Below are positions 6,874 to 15,667 of a stretch of DNA of 64,000 bases, in pieces; the stretch's first letter is position 1; every line of letters begins with the position of its first letter. The notes beneath the pieces were generated by a model. That model saw only the letters and a list, made by a program, of their open reading frames with translations, was not told the origin of the DNA and ran no database searches. The stretch comes from Clostridium tetanomorphum (GTDB lineage Bacteria; Bacillota; Clostridia; Clostridiales; Clostridiaceae): the NCBI RefSeq assembly GCF_017873215.1, contig NZ_JAGGKA010000008.1, forward strand, positions 62,001-126,000. The letters are read 5' to 3'. Position numbers and translations under genes: made by a program.

Positions 6874-7584
6874 ATGGAAAAAAGAAATGAAATTAAGAAA
6901 GCTTTTTATGTAGCGTTTCCACATACTATTCCTATTTTTGCAGGATTTTTATTTTTAGGGATAGCTTATGGAATCTATATGAACGTATCAGGCTTTAGTG
7001 CCATATATCCAATACTTATGAGTTTCACCATTTTTGCAGGTTCTGTAGAATTTGTGGCTGTCAATCTGTTGCTTGGTGCTTTCCAACCATTAGGAGCACT
7101 CATATTAACGTTAATGATAAATGCGCGACATTTATTTTATGGAATTTCAATGTTAGACAAGTATAAGGGAACTGGAATGAAAAAATATTATTTAATTTTT
7201 GGTATGTGTGATGAATCCTTTTCTATAAATTGCACAGCAGATATTCCTGATGATGTGGACAAGGGCTGGTTTATGTTTTTTGTTACTTTGCTTAATCATT
7301 TTTATTGGGTTTTCGGAGCTACAATTGGTGGCATTTTTGGAGGATTAGTAAAATTCAATACAAATGGTCTTGAATTTGTAATGACTGCACTTTTTATTGT
7401 AATTTTTCTAGAACAATGGAATAAGGAGACAATACATCATAGTGCATTGCTAGGGGTAGGAATTTCACTATTGTGTCTTATTCTCTTTGGAGGAGACAAT
7501 TTTATTATTCCATCTATGATAATGATTATTGGTATACTTACTTTACTTAAAAGACATTTAGAGAAAGCGGGTGGATTTGAATGA
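6874..7584 (+). CDS. azlC: AzlC branched-chain amino acid exporter subunit
   Basis: The 236-residue membrane protein starts [20 protein letters not shown], with the AzlC hallmarks [30 protein letters not shown] and [13 protein letters not shown], and seven or more hydrophobic segments. AzlCD pairs export branched-chain amino acids and their toxic analogues. The small partner AzlD follows with a 4-bp ATGA overlap. GGGGGTGTATATAAAGG lies before the ATG. An inverted repeat upstream may regulate it. Confidence 0.93.
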   Translation: MEKRNEIKKAFYVAFPHTIPIFAGFLFLGIAYGIYMNVSGFSAIYPILMSFTIFAGSVEFVAVNLLLGAFQPLGALILTLMINARHLFYGISMLDKYKGTGMKKYYLIFGMCDESFSINCTADIPDDVDKGWFMFFVTLLNHFYWVFGATIGGIFGGLVKFNTNGLEFVMTALFIVIFLEQWNKETIHHSALLGVGISLLCLILFGGDNFIIPSMIMIIGILTLLKRHLEKAGGFE

Positions 7585-7913
7585 TAATGACTTTAACGCA
7601 GCGAATTATTATAATTGGTATGGTTATATTAGGAACGGTAATAACACGATTTCTTCCATTTATAATATTTCCATCAAATAAACCAACACCTGAATATGTG
7701 AAGTATCTTGGAAAAGTATTACCTTCTGCAGTATTAGGAATGTTAGTGATTTATTGCCTAAAAGATGTTAATTTGCTTATAGGAAATCATGGCATCCCAA
7801 AGCTTATTTCAATAGTAGGGGTTGTATTAATCCATTTATGGAAAAAACAGATGTTAATTTCAATTGCAGTGGGAACCATTTCATATATGTTTATGATTCA
7901 ACTGATATTTTGA
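7581..7913 (+). CDS. azlD: AzlD branched-chain amino acid transport subunit
   Basis: The 110-residue hydrophobic protein has four predicted helices, including [23 protein letters not shown], here noted in parts RFLPFIIF and [17 protein letters not shown], the characteristic AzlD pattern. It overlaps azlC by ATGA, indicating translational coupling. The likely start is ATG 7581 or the ATG at 7587. It stabilises or completes the AzlC exporter. Confidence 0.92.
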   Translation: MIMTLTQRIIIIGMVILGTVITRFLPFIIFPSNKPTPEYVKYLGKVLPSAVLGMLVIYCLKDVNLLIGNHGIPKLISIVGVVLIHLWKKQMLISIAVGTISYMFMIQLIF

Positions 7914-8260
7914 TTTTCACATTATTTTACTATATGTGGATATCGCCCAGAGAAAAGGGCTGATCTTTGGGAAAATGGGATAAAACGATATTGCAAGCAT
8001 TCAGAACTCCAATACATAGGGAAGCTTGCAGAGAGAGATTTTAGGTTTTATTGAAGCATACTTCACCACGACTAGATACAAGGATATTTCAATAATTGAG
8101 GCTTTCCTTCGTATTTGATTAAAATATGTGAAAGAAGTAAGGGGTCTTGGATATAAAACTGTAATTTATGTTAACTATGTAATCAATGACTAGTAGTTAT
8201 TGTAAAAACCTCGCTTATAATTGATACGGAGAACAGTACCACAAATAAATATGAGATTTA
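7914..8260. other. Gene-poor spacer with decayed coding sequence
   Basis: No intact gene. One frame shows FIEAYFTTTRYKDISIIEAF, then a stop, then LKYVKEVRGLGYKTVIYVNY, which looks like a decayed protein of unknown family. The end (8206-8256) carries a degenerate copy of the AACCTC/TACGG double hairpin found intact at 59838. Confidence 0.4.
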
Positions 8261-8299
8261 TAGTCTTAGCCATTAATATTACTTGGTTAAGACTATTTT
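8261..8299 (+). terminator. Rho-independent terminator
   Basis: TAGTCTTAGCCA and TGGTTAAGACTA form a stem of about 11 bp around ATTAATATTACT, followed by TTTTTG. Position suggests it ends transcription coming from the azlCD side. Confidence 0.7.
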
Positions 8300-8329
8300 T
8301 GTGCATAAAAAAACTGTATTATAAATAAT

Positions 8330-8376
8330 GTGGTGTTTACAAAATATGTTATAATAAAAAACAAGTAATTTTTTAA
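8330..8376 (+). promoter_or_regulatory. Recurring extended -10 promoter block
   Basis: GTGTTTACAAAATATGTTAT followed by AATAAAAAACAAGTAATTTT. TGTTATAAT is an extended -10 box. The same string precedes genes at 44112, 45197 and 60053 and, slightly changed, 3213. Confidence 0.55.
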
Positions 8377-8406
8377 GTGCAAGAAAATTTGAAGGGAGAC
8401 TTAAAG

Positions 8407-8730
8407 ATGTTAGATAAAGTACCTACAAGCGAGGATTTGATTGCTTTAATTGGGAAAACATTATTTGAAGTTTGGACAGCATTATGTGATATGATCGAGA
8501 AAAAATATGACATGGAACATTTATTTAATAATGGAGGCAAAGCGTGGAAATATGAGTACAAATATCGTAGAGATGGAAAAACGCTTTGTGCATTATATGC
8601 GAGAGAAAATTGCTTAGGTTTTATGGTTATTTTAGGGAAAAATGAACGGACAAAATTTGAAGCAGATAAACAAAATTATTCCCTTATAAAAAGTGATTGT
8701 GAAATTCCAATACCACAAACCTATTTCTAA
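8407..8730 (+). CDS. DUF3788 family protein, short at the C-terminus
   Basis: The 107-residue product, MLDKVPTSEDLIALIGKTLF onward, shows the DUF3788 core: WTALCDMIEKKYDMEHLFNN, KAWKYEYKYRRDGKTLCALY and NCLGFMVILGKNERTKFE. Family members are usually about 130-140 residues and end after a further strand; here the tail SDCEIPIPQTYF looks replaced. GAAGGGAGAC before the ATG at 8407 favours it over 8377. Function of the family is unknown. Confidence 0.8.
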   Translation: MLDKVPTSEDLIALIGKTLFEVWTALCDMIEKKYDMEHLFNNGGKAWKYEYKYRRDGKTLCALYARENCLGFMVILGKNERTKFEADKQNYSLIKSDCEIPIPQTYF

Positions 8731-8770
8731 TTTGGATTAGCGATTATTTATATAATGGGAGGGGTAAAAA

Positions 8771-9553
8771 ATGTAAATAATTAAAGGTTTAGAAACCACA
8801 TTTAACTCTGTTTACACTGAATACGACAAGTGGCGTCCTGCTTATGTTAAAGAACTATATGATGATATTTTTGATGTAAAAGAAATAAATTCATCAAGCA
8901 ATGTGCTTGAGGTTGGAATGGGGACTGGACAAGCAACATTGCCAATACTTGAAACAGGTTGTAGTTTAACTGTAATTGAGTTAGGTGACCAGTTGGCGGA
9001 ATTTTCAAAACATAAATTTAAAAATTATGATAAATTTAATGTTAAAAATTTGGCATTTCAAGATTTTGAGTGTCCTCCTAATTCATTTGACCTGATCTTT
9101 TCAGCAACAGCTTTTCATTGGATTCCTGAAGATATAGGATATACCAAAGTATTTGATATGCTAAAAAGCGGTGGCGTTTTTGCACGATTTGCGAATCACC
9201 CATGCAAAGACAAGAAAAATAATAACATACATATTGCATTTGAAAATATATATGCAAAGTATATGCCAGGTTCATTAGCTGGAGATGAATATAGCGAGGA
9301 AAATGCCAAAAATATAGCGGATATAGCTTATAAATATGGATTTATAGATATAAGTTATAAGCTTTATCATAGAACAAGAACCTTTACAGCTGATGAATAT
9401 ACATTATTATTAGGTACCTATTCAGACCACATTGCTATGGAAGAAACAACAAGAATGAAGTTCTTTGATGAAATAAGAGAAGCGATTAATGATAATGGCG
9501 GTATTATTACTGTATACGATACAATAGACATACAACTTGCAAGAAAACCATAA
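8771..9553 (+). pseudogene. Class I SAM-dependent methyltransferase with a stop at codon 2
   Basis: A strong GGGAGGGG site precedes ATG at 8771, but the next codon is TAA. The same frame then continues without interruption: IIKGLETTFNSVYTEYDKWR, PAYVKELYDDIF, the SAM-binding VLEVGMGTGQ, FDLIFSATAFHWIP and LKSGGVFARF, ending at 9553 for 260 codons, the normal length of type 11 methyltransferases. So the gene is whole apart from one base, unless translation starts at an ATA/ATT just after. The next usable standard start, GTG at 8903, would drop the first 44 residues. Either a recent pseudogene or a sequence error. Confidence 0.75.
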
Positions 9554-9610
9554 CTGTATGTTATGAGCATAACATGCAGTTGGCTAAATAGTAATTTTAA
9601 GAGGTGAAAT

Positions 9611-10072
9611 ATGGAGATTAATTTTAGAAAGATAGATAAAACAAATTATAACACTTGCGTGTCTTTAAAGGTAGGAGAACATCAAACTAACTATGTTGCA
9701 AGTAATGCATTTTCATTGGTACAAGCTTTTTATGAAGATGAATTATATCCATTAGGAATATATAATGGTGATAAAATGGTGGGATTTTTATTATATGATT
9801 ATGATGAAGAATTAAAAGGATGGTCATTTTCAAGATTCATGATTGATATTAAGTATCAAAACAAGGGATATGCTTCAAAAGCGTTAGAAAAGTTTTTAGA
9901 TTTTTTTCATGATAAATTTCCAAATGAAAATTTATATACAAGCGTAGAAATAGATAACGAAGTAGCCATTAAATTATATGAAAAATATGGTTTTAATAAA
10001 AAAAATTCATTTGAATATATAGTTGGGGATATTACCTATAAGGAATTTAGGATGTTGAAGGTATTACGGTAG
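9611..10072 (+). CDS. GNAT family N-acetyltransferase
   Basis: The 153-residue product has MVGFLLYDYDEELKGW, FMIDIKYQNKGYASKALEKF (beta4 plus CoA loop, QNKGYAS) and EIDNEVAIKLYEKYGF. This layout resembles spermine/spermidine-type and Bacillus Blt-like GNATs, but the substrate cannot be set. AAGAGGTG precedes the ATG. A duplicated gene remnant follows directly. Confidence 0.85.
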   Translation: MEINFRKIDKTNYNTCVSLKVGEHQTNYVASNAFSLVQAFYEDELYPLGIYNGDKMVGFLLYDYDEELKGWSFSRFMIDIKYQNKGYASKALEKFLDFFHDKFPNENLYTSVEIDNEVAIKLYEKYGFNKKNSFEYIVGDITYKEFRMLKVLR

Positions 10073-10083
10073 TATATAGACAA

Positions 10084-10220
10084 GTTCCAATTTATAATAG
10101 GTTTTTATAGTACTAAAAGAGATAACAATATATATATTTAAAAGAAGAGGATATGCATAAATTTGTTGATGAAAGTGCTGAGAAAATTAGTAAAATATTA
10201 AAGGAAGAGTATTTATGAAA
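10084..10220 (+). repeat. Duplicated gene remnant, copy 2
   Basis: Near-identical to 2614-2750, with the frame KFVDESAEKISKILKEEYL-stop kept and upstream frame broken. The two copies sit downstream of different genes (DAK-like at 2340; GNAT at 9611), showing that a 3' block rather than a gene was duplicated. Confidence 0.5.
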
Positions 10221-10543
10221 TAATAACAATAAAAATTTGATATACACTTTATAAAAGTATCAAAAATATCTAATACAACTCCACCCCTGTGTATAGAGAG
10301 TGGTTTTATTTAGGTCAAGAAGAATAATGGTCTCACGGAAAGAGTCTTGATTTTGGAGCAGTTCTAATGGGTTTTGGATCTATTCCACTTGAGCACATTC
10401 TAAATTTTTAAAATACCTTTCTTAGAAGCTGTATTAAAGAGTTATTCATGACAAACTACATTTAAAAACCATTAAGTTGAAGAAAATGTAGTCGATAACA
10501 ATATAGGCAGCATTTATAAAAGTATGTGAAAGGGATGAATAAC
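10221..10543. other. Gene-free spacer
   Basis: No gene seen. AAAAGTATCAAAAATATCTAA near 10254 resembles 11869-11886, the start of the small reverse-strand frame beside the RNA at 11543, so this may be the leftover of another such unit. Confidence 0.4.
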
Positions 10544-11146
10544 ATGACAATGAAGGTAGGAAACGGCTATAATTCCTATTATACGCAGACAATAAATAAA
10601 TCTATAAATGGTTCAGATAAGGCTGCGGTTAACAGTAAAAGCATAATAGACAAACCAGATAAAACAGTCTCAAAAGAAGAGTATTTTAAAAATCTTTGTA
10701 ATGAACATCCTAATGTTAACATAAATATGAGCGACTCATATTTATTTAGAAAGAATGAAGCAGTAACCTTTAATGTTTCTCCTAAACTTATAGAAAAGTC
10801 AATGAGAGATCCAAAGGCAGCTGCAAATTTAAACAGATTGTTAGATTTAGCACCATCATTTCCACAATACCTTAGTATGCATAAGTATATGCCAGATGGT
10901 AGAGAAGTAACCAAGGTGAGTTTTGTGATAGATGAAAATGGTGGGGTTAGTTGTGATTGTGAATATAAAAAAAATAAATCTAAGAATACAGATGAAGAAA
11001 GTTATATTGAAAAATTACTAAAAAAGAAGTTGAAAGCATTAACAGAAGAAAGAGCAAAAATGAGTAAACAGCAAAAATTATATTATAATAATACAACTAA
11101 AGTTGATGATATCATTAACTTTAGTTTTTTAGATACAAAGATATAG
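10544..11146 (+). CDS. DUF6033 family protein
   Basis: The 200-residue soluble protein begins MTMKVGNGYNSYYTQTINKS and contains SKEEYFKNLCNEHPNVNINM, DLAPSFPQYLSMHKYMPDGR and SFVIDENGGVSCDCEYKKNK, fitting the DUF6033 family common in clostridia. The C-terminus is lysine-rich and helical. The ATG at 10544 lies at the right distance from AAAGGG; ATG 10535 and GTG 10526 are too close. Family function unknown. Confidence 0.75.
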   Translation: MTMKVGNGYNSYYTQTINKSINGSDKAAVNSKSIIDKPDKTVSKEEYFKNLCNEHPNVNINMSDSYLFRKNEAVTFNVSPKLIEKSMRDPKAAANLNRLLDLAPSFPQYLSMHKYMPDGREVTKVSFVIDENGGVSCDCEYKKNKSKNTDEESYIEKLLKKKLKALTEERAKMSKQQKLYYNNTTKVDDIINFSFLDTKI

Positions 11147-11194
11147 CTAGACAATATACATCTGATGCTAGAGGATATGTATACAAATGGAATG

Positions 11195-11282
11195 ATAGAT
11201 TCCTTTAGTAATATGTTATAATTAGCTCACAATAGTAACTTAATTCGGCATGTGAACAATATAAACATATATAAGGAGAAAA
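11195..11282 (+). repeat. Recurring promoter block, TAATATGTTATAATTA type
   Basis: TTCCTTTAGTAATATGTTAT then AATTAGCTCACAATAGTAAC and GGCATGTGAACAATATAAAC match 3890-3960 upstream of the intact GyrI-like gene. Here the block leads only to a gene tail. Confidence 0.6.
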
Positions 11283-11289
11283 GGAAAAC

Positions 11290-11414
11290 TATGGTTTGAA
11301 CAAAAATCAGGCCATATAAAGAGAGTCTTTACCAAGGATTATGAGGGCACTGTTCCCGGTGAATATACGAAAGATGGAAAACCACATTGTTATTTATATA
11401 TTGCTATTCAGTAG
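11290..11414 (+). pseudogene. GyrI-like gene remnant, copy 2 (tail only)
   Basis: Codons WFEQKSGHIKRVFTKDYE, then GTVPGEYTKDG and HCYLYIAIQ-stop match the C-terminal 40 residues of the gene at 3992. The promoter and leader are also matched, so about 320 bp of the gene were deleted. The junction falls at TATGG, present at both the start codon region and codon 110 of the intact gene, indicating short-homology deletion. Confidence 0.85.
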
Positions 11415-11542
11415 AATGGAAAAATGAGTTTGTAAAAATAATATAAAACTCACAAATTCTAATTTATATATTAGTTGAAGGAAGTTCGAAATATAAAAAA
11501 TATAGATGTTTATTTTTTATAAAAATTTGATATAATAATATT

Positions 11543-11749
11543 AATGAAACTCCTTAGCGAGGCTAAGGAGTGCAGAATTCTAAAGAAATAAAATTTCTAA
11601 GAATTCTAGCAAGAAAAGCTTAGTGCTGGTAACACTAAGCTGAGTCTTAGAACATTTATTTTGTTTTAGGGATATTGGATTAGATTTATGTTAAAAATTA
11701 TTAATCTTAGAAAAAGTGCTACTCTTTGCTGGATGGAGCACTTTTTTTC
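11543..11749 (+). ncRNA. Highly structured small RNA, possible antitoxin
   Basis: After a TATAAT box (11531-11536) in the same TTTATAAAAATTTGATATAA context as the antitoxin RNAs at 2820 and 44717, three strong hairpins follow: CTCCTTAGC/GCTAAGGAG (11550-11570), AGAATTCT with an inner AGAAAT/ATTTCT (11574-11607), and GCTTAGTG/CACTAAGC (11618-11640). AGTGCT/AGCACT plus TTTTTTT (11714-11748) forms the terminator. A small reverse-strand frame converges on this terminator. No protein is encoded on this strand. Confidence 0.55.
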
Positions 11750-11893
11750 TTTGATTTTAACTTCTATATTAAGACCAAGAAACTTAAACTTAATTTTTAA
11801 ATTATGTATAAACAGATTATGCTTTAAAACTAATTTTATCACATAAACAACAGATATACATTTAATAAAAGTATCAAACATATCCAATACCAT
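11750..11893 (-). CDS. Possible small toxin-like frame converging on the 11.5-kb RNA
   Basis: On the reverse strand, TAGGGGATGG precedes a start and a frame reading MFDTFIKCISVVYVIKLVLK then KFKFLGLNIEVKIKEKK. A hydrophobic helix followed by a lysine-rich tail resembles clostridial type I toxins, and the frame runs head-on into the RNA at 11543 with a shared terminator. However, the frame does not stop before the terminator but continues to 11666, so the true 3' end is unclear. Weak call. Confidence 0.3.
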
Positions 11894-11940
11894 CCCCTAG
11901 CTATAGTGAAATAGTTCACCAATAGCCCAGGAGAATAAAA

Positions 11941-12075
11941 TGGGAAAAAGTATGGTTTGAGCAAAAATCAGGCCATATAAAGAGAATCTTTACCAAGGAT
12001 TATGAGAGCACTGTTCCCGGTGAATATACAAAAGATGGAAAACCACAATGTTATTTATATATTGCTATTCAATAG
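11941..12075 (+). pseudogene. GyrI-like gene remnant, copy 3 (tail only)
   Basis: The codons for EKVWFEQKSGHIKRIFTKDY, then ESTVPGEYTKDG and QCYLYIAIQ-stop match the tail of the gene at 3992 and the remnant at 11290. It is slightly longer at its 5' side than copy 2, so it arose by a separate deletion. Confidence 0.8.
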
Positions 12076-12163
12076 AATGGAAAAATGAGGTTGTGAAAAT
12101 AATATAAAGTTGGAAAATTGTAATTTATTCAATATGAAGATAAATGTTAAAGCTGTTAAATGA

Positions 12164-12532
12164 ATTTCGTTTGTATCAATCAAAGGTAGTTCAAGATTTT
12201 ATATAGTAGAAAATAACGAAAAAGTACTTGCATATATGAAACTTAATTTTGACAAAGCACAAACGGAGACAGGTCACGATAACACATTAGAAATTCAAAG
12301 AATTTATGTATTACAGGAATATAAAAGTAAGCATATCGGTAAAATGTTAATGCAAAAAGCAATAGAAATTGGGAAAAATAGCAATTTAAATTATATTTGG
12401 TTAGGTGTATGGGAACACAACATAAATGCGATAAAATTTTATGAAAAACAAGGATTTGAAAAATTTGATACACATATTTTTAAATTGGGTGAAGATGAAC
12501 AGACAGATAATTTAATGAAATTAATATTATAA
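12164..12532 (+). pseudogene. GNAT N-acetyltransferase lacking its N-terminus
   Basis: The frame is open from just after a TGA at 12161 and reads SRFYIVENNEKVLAYMKLNF, then EIQRIYVLQEYKSKHIGKML and LGVWEHNINAIKFYEKQGF, a well-known GNAT family whose members are about 165-175 residues. Some 50-60 N-terminal residues are missing, and the only ATG (12236) lies inside the fold with no ribosome site. It follows directly on a GyrI-like remnant, so both were truncated at the same junction region. Confidence 0.75.
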
Positions 12533-12610
12533 AGTTTATTTATAATAAATAAAATAAGACACAATCTTTATATTTAACGTTACAACTGAAAAAATAAACA
12601 GTTTACCTGA

Positions 12611-12649
12611 GCACTGTATTATTCAAATTTGAATTTTACAGTGTTTTTA
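12611..12649 (+). terminator. Cruciform terminator repeat, copy 2
   Basis: CACTGTA/TACAGTG outer stem and TTCAAA/TTTGAA inner stem, then TTTTTA. Same family as 5341. Confidence 0.75.
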
Positions 12650-12689
12650 CTTCACATTACTGAAATATTGCGAAGTAACTAATAAAATT

Positions 12690-12760
12690 TATTCTTTGAA
12701 AATTGAATAATACCATATTTACAATATATGTTATAATTAATTCATAATGGTAAAATAAGT
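12690..12760 (+). promoter_or_regulatory. Recurring promoter block, CTTTGAAAATTGAATA type
   Basis: ATTCTTTGAAAATTGAATAA is followed by TATTTACAATATATGTTATA and ATTAATTC. The first string recurs at about 17840 and 19440; TGTTATAAT is an extended -10. It serves the lipoprotein gene. Confidence 0.55.
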
Positions 12761-12792
12761 GAACCAACAATTATAATTATGGAGGAAATTTA

Positions 12793-13326
12793 ATGTGTAA
12801 GAAACGAGTTTTATATTTATTCGCTATTATCCTTACTATTATTTTTACTTCTTGTAGTGGTGAAAATGAAAAAATAAAGTATTCAGCACCAACTACATCA
12901 CAAGTAAATGAATTTATTTCTAAAAACTCATTAAATGTATTATCTATAAAGAAAACGAGTGATTTTACAATTGTGTTGTATCAAAATGATAATAGCCATG
13001 GGCATTATGTTTTGTATAAAGACCAAAAAAATCAATTATATAGTCCTGGTGTAAAAGCATATGGAAATTCAAAAGAAAGCAAAGTATCTCTTGGTGGAGT
13101 TGGTTCAGGAAATACACCTTTTGTTACAATTATTATAAATGATGAAGATATATTGCAAAAAGCAAAAGAAGTAAAAATAACTTTTGCGGATGGAACAGTA
13201 GTATCTGAGTGGATTTTAGGAAAAGGGACAATAGTTTTACATCATAATGAAATGAATAAAGAGCCAGTGTCTTATACAGAATTAATTATATACGATAAAG
13301 ATATGACAAAATTATATGAGAATTAA
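12793..13326 (+). CDS. Putative lipoprotein, 177 residues
   Basis: The N-terminus MCKKRVLYLFAIILTIIFTSC is a basic n-region plus a hydrophobic core ending in a lipobox-like FTSC, so the mature protein would start at Cys-21 and be anchored to the outer face of the membrane. The rest, with IVLYQNDNSHGHYVLYKDQK and VSLGGVGSGNTPFVTIIIN, looks like a beta-rich extracellular domain of unknown family. GGAGG precedes the ATG. It stands alone between two repeat blocks. Confidence 0.8.
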   Translation: MCKKRVLYLFAIILTIIFTSCSGENEKIKYSAPTTSQVNEFISKNSLNVLSIKKTSDFTIVLYQNDNSHGHYVLYKDQKNQLYSPGVKAYGNSKESKVSLGGVGSGNTPFVTIIINDEDILQKAKEVKITFADGTVVSEWILGKGTIVLHHNEMNKEPVSYTELIIYDKDMTKLYEN

Positions 13327-13391
13327 TTCGTTTATGATGTCCCTAAAATATATTATAATCTATATAACATTAATATAGATTGTATAGGTTC

Positions 13392-13874
13392 TAAAAAAGG
13401 AGGGTATCTACAAAGAAGCAACAAGAAAGTGGTAATCTTCAAAGACAAAAAGAAAGATTAATTCAATATTGTAGTGAAAGACAATATAATATAATTCATG
13501 TATTCGAAGAAACTGCTAGTGGATTAAACGATAAACGTAGAGAGTTGACTAAGATGTTTAGAAGATTAACTGAAATAGATAGTATAGTAATAGAATATCC
13601 TGATAGATTAGCAAGATTTGGATATAATTATCTTAAAGAATTTACTAAATCATTTAATGTAAATATAGAAGTTGTCGAAGAAAAAGCACAGTTAGAACCA
13701 AATGAAGAAATGGTAAATGATTTAATAAGTGTTGTTACTTGTTTTAGTGCTAGAATGTATGGTGCAAGAGGTGGAAGAAAAATTAAAAAAGATATAGAAA
13801 AATCAATAAAAGAATTATCAAAGAAAGGAGATGAGAATAGTGAAAATAACAATGAAAGCAATATTAATAAATGA
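13392..13874 (+). pseudogene. tnpA: IS607-type serine recombinase TnpA, 5' truncated
   Basis: From 13404 the frame reads VSTKKQQESGNLQRQKERL, the catalytic-serine motif (RVSTKxQ) of IS607 resolvases, then FEETASGLNDKRRELTKM, IVIEYPDRLARFGY and DLISVVTCFSARMYGARGGR, all typical. The MerR-like DNA-binding domain and the YARVS start are missing, and a TAA lies in frame at 13389, so no start codon exists before ATG 13545. The end overlaps tnpB as usual for IS607. The element cannot move on its own. Confidence 0.85.
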
Positions 13875-15282
13875 AACTGATGAACAAAGAAATATTATTG
13901 ACAATATAATGTTGGTATTTTGCACAGCTATAAGATATTCATTTAAAAGACTATTAGAAAATAATATTAAAATTGGTGAATTAGAAAAAATAGTATCTAA
14001 AAAATACAATCTTAATATTAGACAATCAAAAGATGCAGTAGAATCAGCCAGACAAACTATTCTCTCTTAAAAAGAATTAATTAAAATGAATTATGATAAT
14101 TATTGTAATAAGGTTAAAGCTATTGAAAAAATATTAAATGGTAAAAAGAAAATATCAGATAAGAAAAGAAATGCTTTAATAAGTAAATTAGATAAAAGAC
14201 AAAGAAAAGTTAATTGTTTTAAAAATTTTATTGATAAAAATATGATTCCATCAGTTATTTTTGGTACTAAGAAAATGTTTATTAAAAGATGTAAAGCCTT
14301 AATTTCTAAAGAAGAATGGATTAATTGCAGGAATAATAGAATTTATAGTCGAGGAGATAAAACTAAAAATGGTAATCCAAATCTAAGAGTGATTATTAAA
14401 GATGGAATGAGTTTTTTAGAAATCTCTACATTAAAAAAAACTAAGACTAATAGAGCTATAAAAATACAAGTTCCTATTTATTTACCACAAAAACTAAGTA
14501 AGAAAACTGGTAAAGTTAATGGAATTAATTATAGAGAATTATTTATAAATCATTTAGTTACAGGTGAAGCATATCAAGTAGAAGTATTAAAAAGAAATGG
14601 TAAATATTATTGTCATATAACCTTTGAATTGTCTAAAAAAGAAGTTGATTATACAGGACATAATGGAATTATAGGAATAGACACTAATCCTGATGGTTTT
14701 GCTTTAACAATGATAGATAACAAAGGTAACTATAAATGGCATACTTATTTAAAACAATATGAATTGTTATATGCAAGAACCAACAGACGTGAAAATCTAT
14801 GTGGTGAATTAGTAAAACAAGTTGCTTCAATAGCAAAAACTTATGGATGTAGAATAGCTATTGAAGATTTAAAATTTAAAAATCATAAAGATGTTCATAG
14901 TAAATTTGCTAGAATTAAACATCAATTTATATATTCCAAATTATTAACTATGCTTGAAAGTGCTTGTATTCGTGAAGGTATAGAAATTGTAAAAGTTAAA
15001 CCTCAAATTACAAGCAAAATAGGACTATATAAATATTGTCATCAATACGGTATGGTTGTTCATAATGGTGCGTCAATGGTTATTGCAAGAAGAAGTTATA
15101 AATTTAAGGAAAGAGTACCTAAAATTTTAAAAGATAAATTAGTTAAAGATTTAGATAAATTTAACAAGAAAAATGAATGGTCAAAGTGGAATGAAATTAA
15201 TAAAGACATTAAAAGAAAGGTAGGTGAAAATCCTGATTTATGGTTAGTAAATAGGAAAAGAATACTTGGATTAGTGAGTTAA
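13840..15282 (+). pseudogene. tnpB: TnpB/OrfB RNA-guided nuclease gene with an in-frame stop
   Basis: A GTG at 13840, nine bases after AAGGAG, begins VKITMKAILINETDEQ. TAA at 14068 interrupts the frame after ARQTILS; the same frame then goes on KELIKMNYDNYCNK to 15282. CAA to TAA would explain it. RuvC-like motifs are visible: GIIGIDTNPDGF (first Asp) and RIAIEDLKFKN (Glu). In place of the usual Cys4 zinc ribbon there is VKPQITSKIGLYKYCHQYGM, then VHNGASMVIARRSYKF, the pattern of the zinc-ribbon-less TnpB-related group; the third acidic residue is not obvious. Total about 480 codons. Probably inactive as coded. Confidence 0.85.
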
Positions 15283-15495
15283 ATATTAACTTTAATATAG
15301 ATTTAAACTGCCAAAGTACACCTAGTAGGAAAGGCTTTGGTGGATAATAAATATTAGGGGCTGAGTAACACTCGCAATTCTATCGTACTTTATAAGAGTA
15401 TAAAATTATAAAGGCTATATGGAATTTTAGTATTAAGGTACTAACCTAAGTAGTTGAATCCTGTGATACTACTGCATTATTGATGGATAATGTGA
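15283..15495 (+). ncRNA. Candidate omega RNA / right end of the IS607-like element
   Basis: The gene-free stretch after tnpB is richer in G and C than the surroundings, with GCCAAAGTACACCTAGTAGG, AAGGCTTTGG, GGGGCTGAGTAACACTCGC and a late TAGTTGAATCCTGTGATACTA. TnpB genes of IS200/605 and IS607 elements normally produce a guide RNA from the gene's 3' end and the element's right end. Position and composition fit; structure and boundaries were not computed. Confidence 0.45.
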
Positions 15496-15667
15496 AAAAC
15501 TATATAAAATAGTTAATGTTACTATTTGTTATGGTTTTAGAAATCAGGAAAGCTTGCTTTAAAAAATAGGCTATGTTTTAATATAGTGTTGAAAATTAAT
15601 TAATATTTATAACAGGAAGTTATTCTCTGTTTTGAATATAGAATATTACAATATCAACCAGAATACT

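Noticed and set aside
13404-13874. Active IS607 transposase
   Set aside because: The catalytic domain is recognisable but the DNA-binding domain and start codon are missing and a stop lies just upstream in frame.
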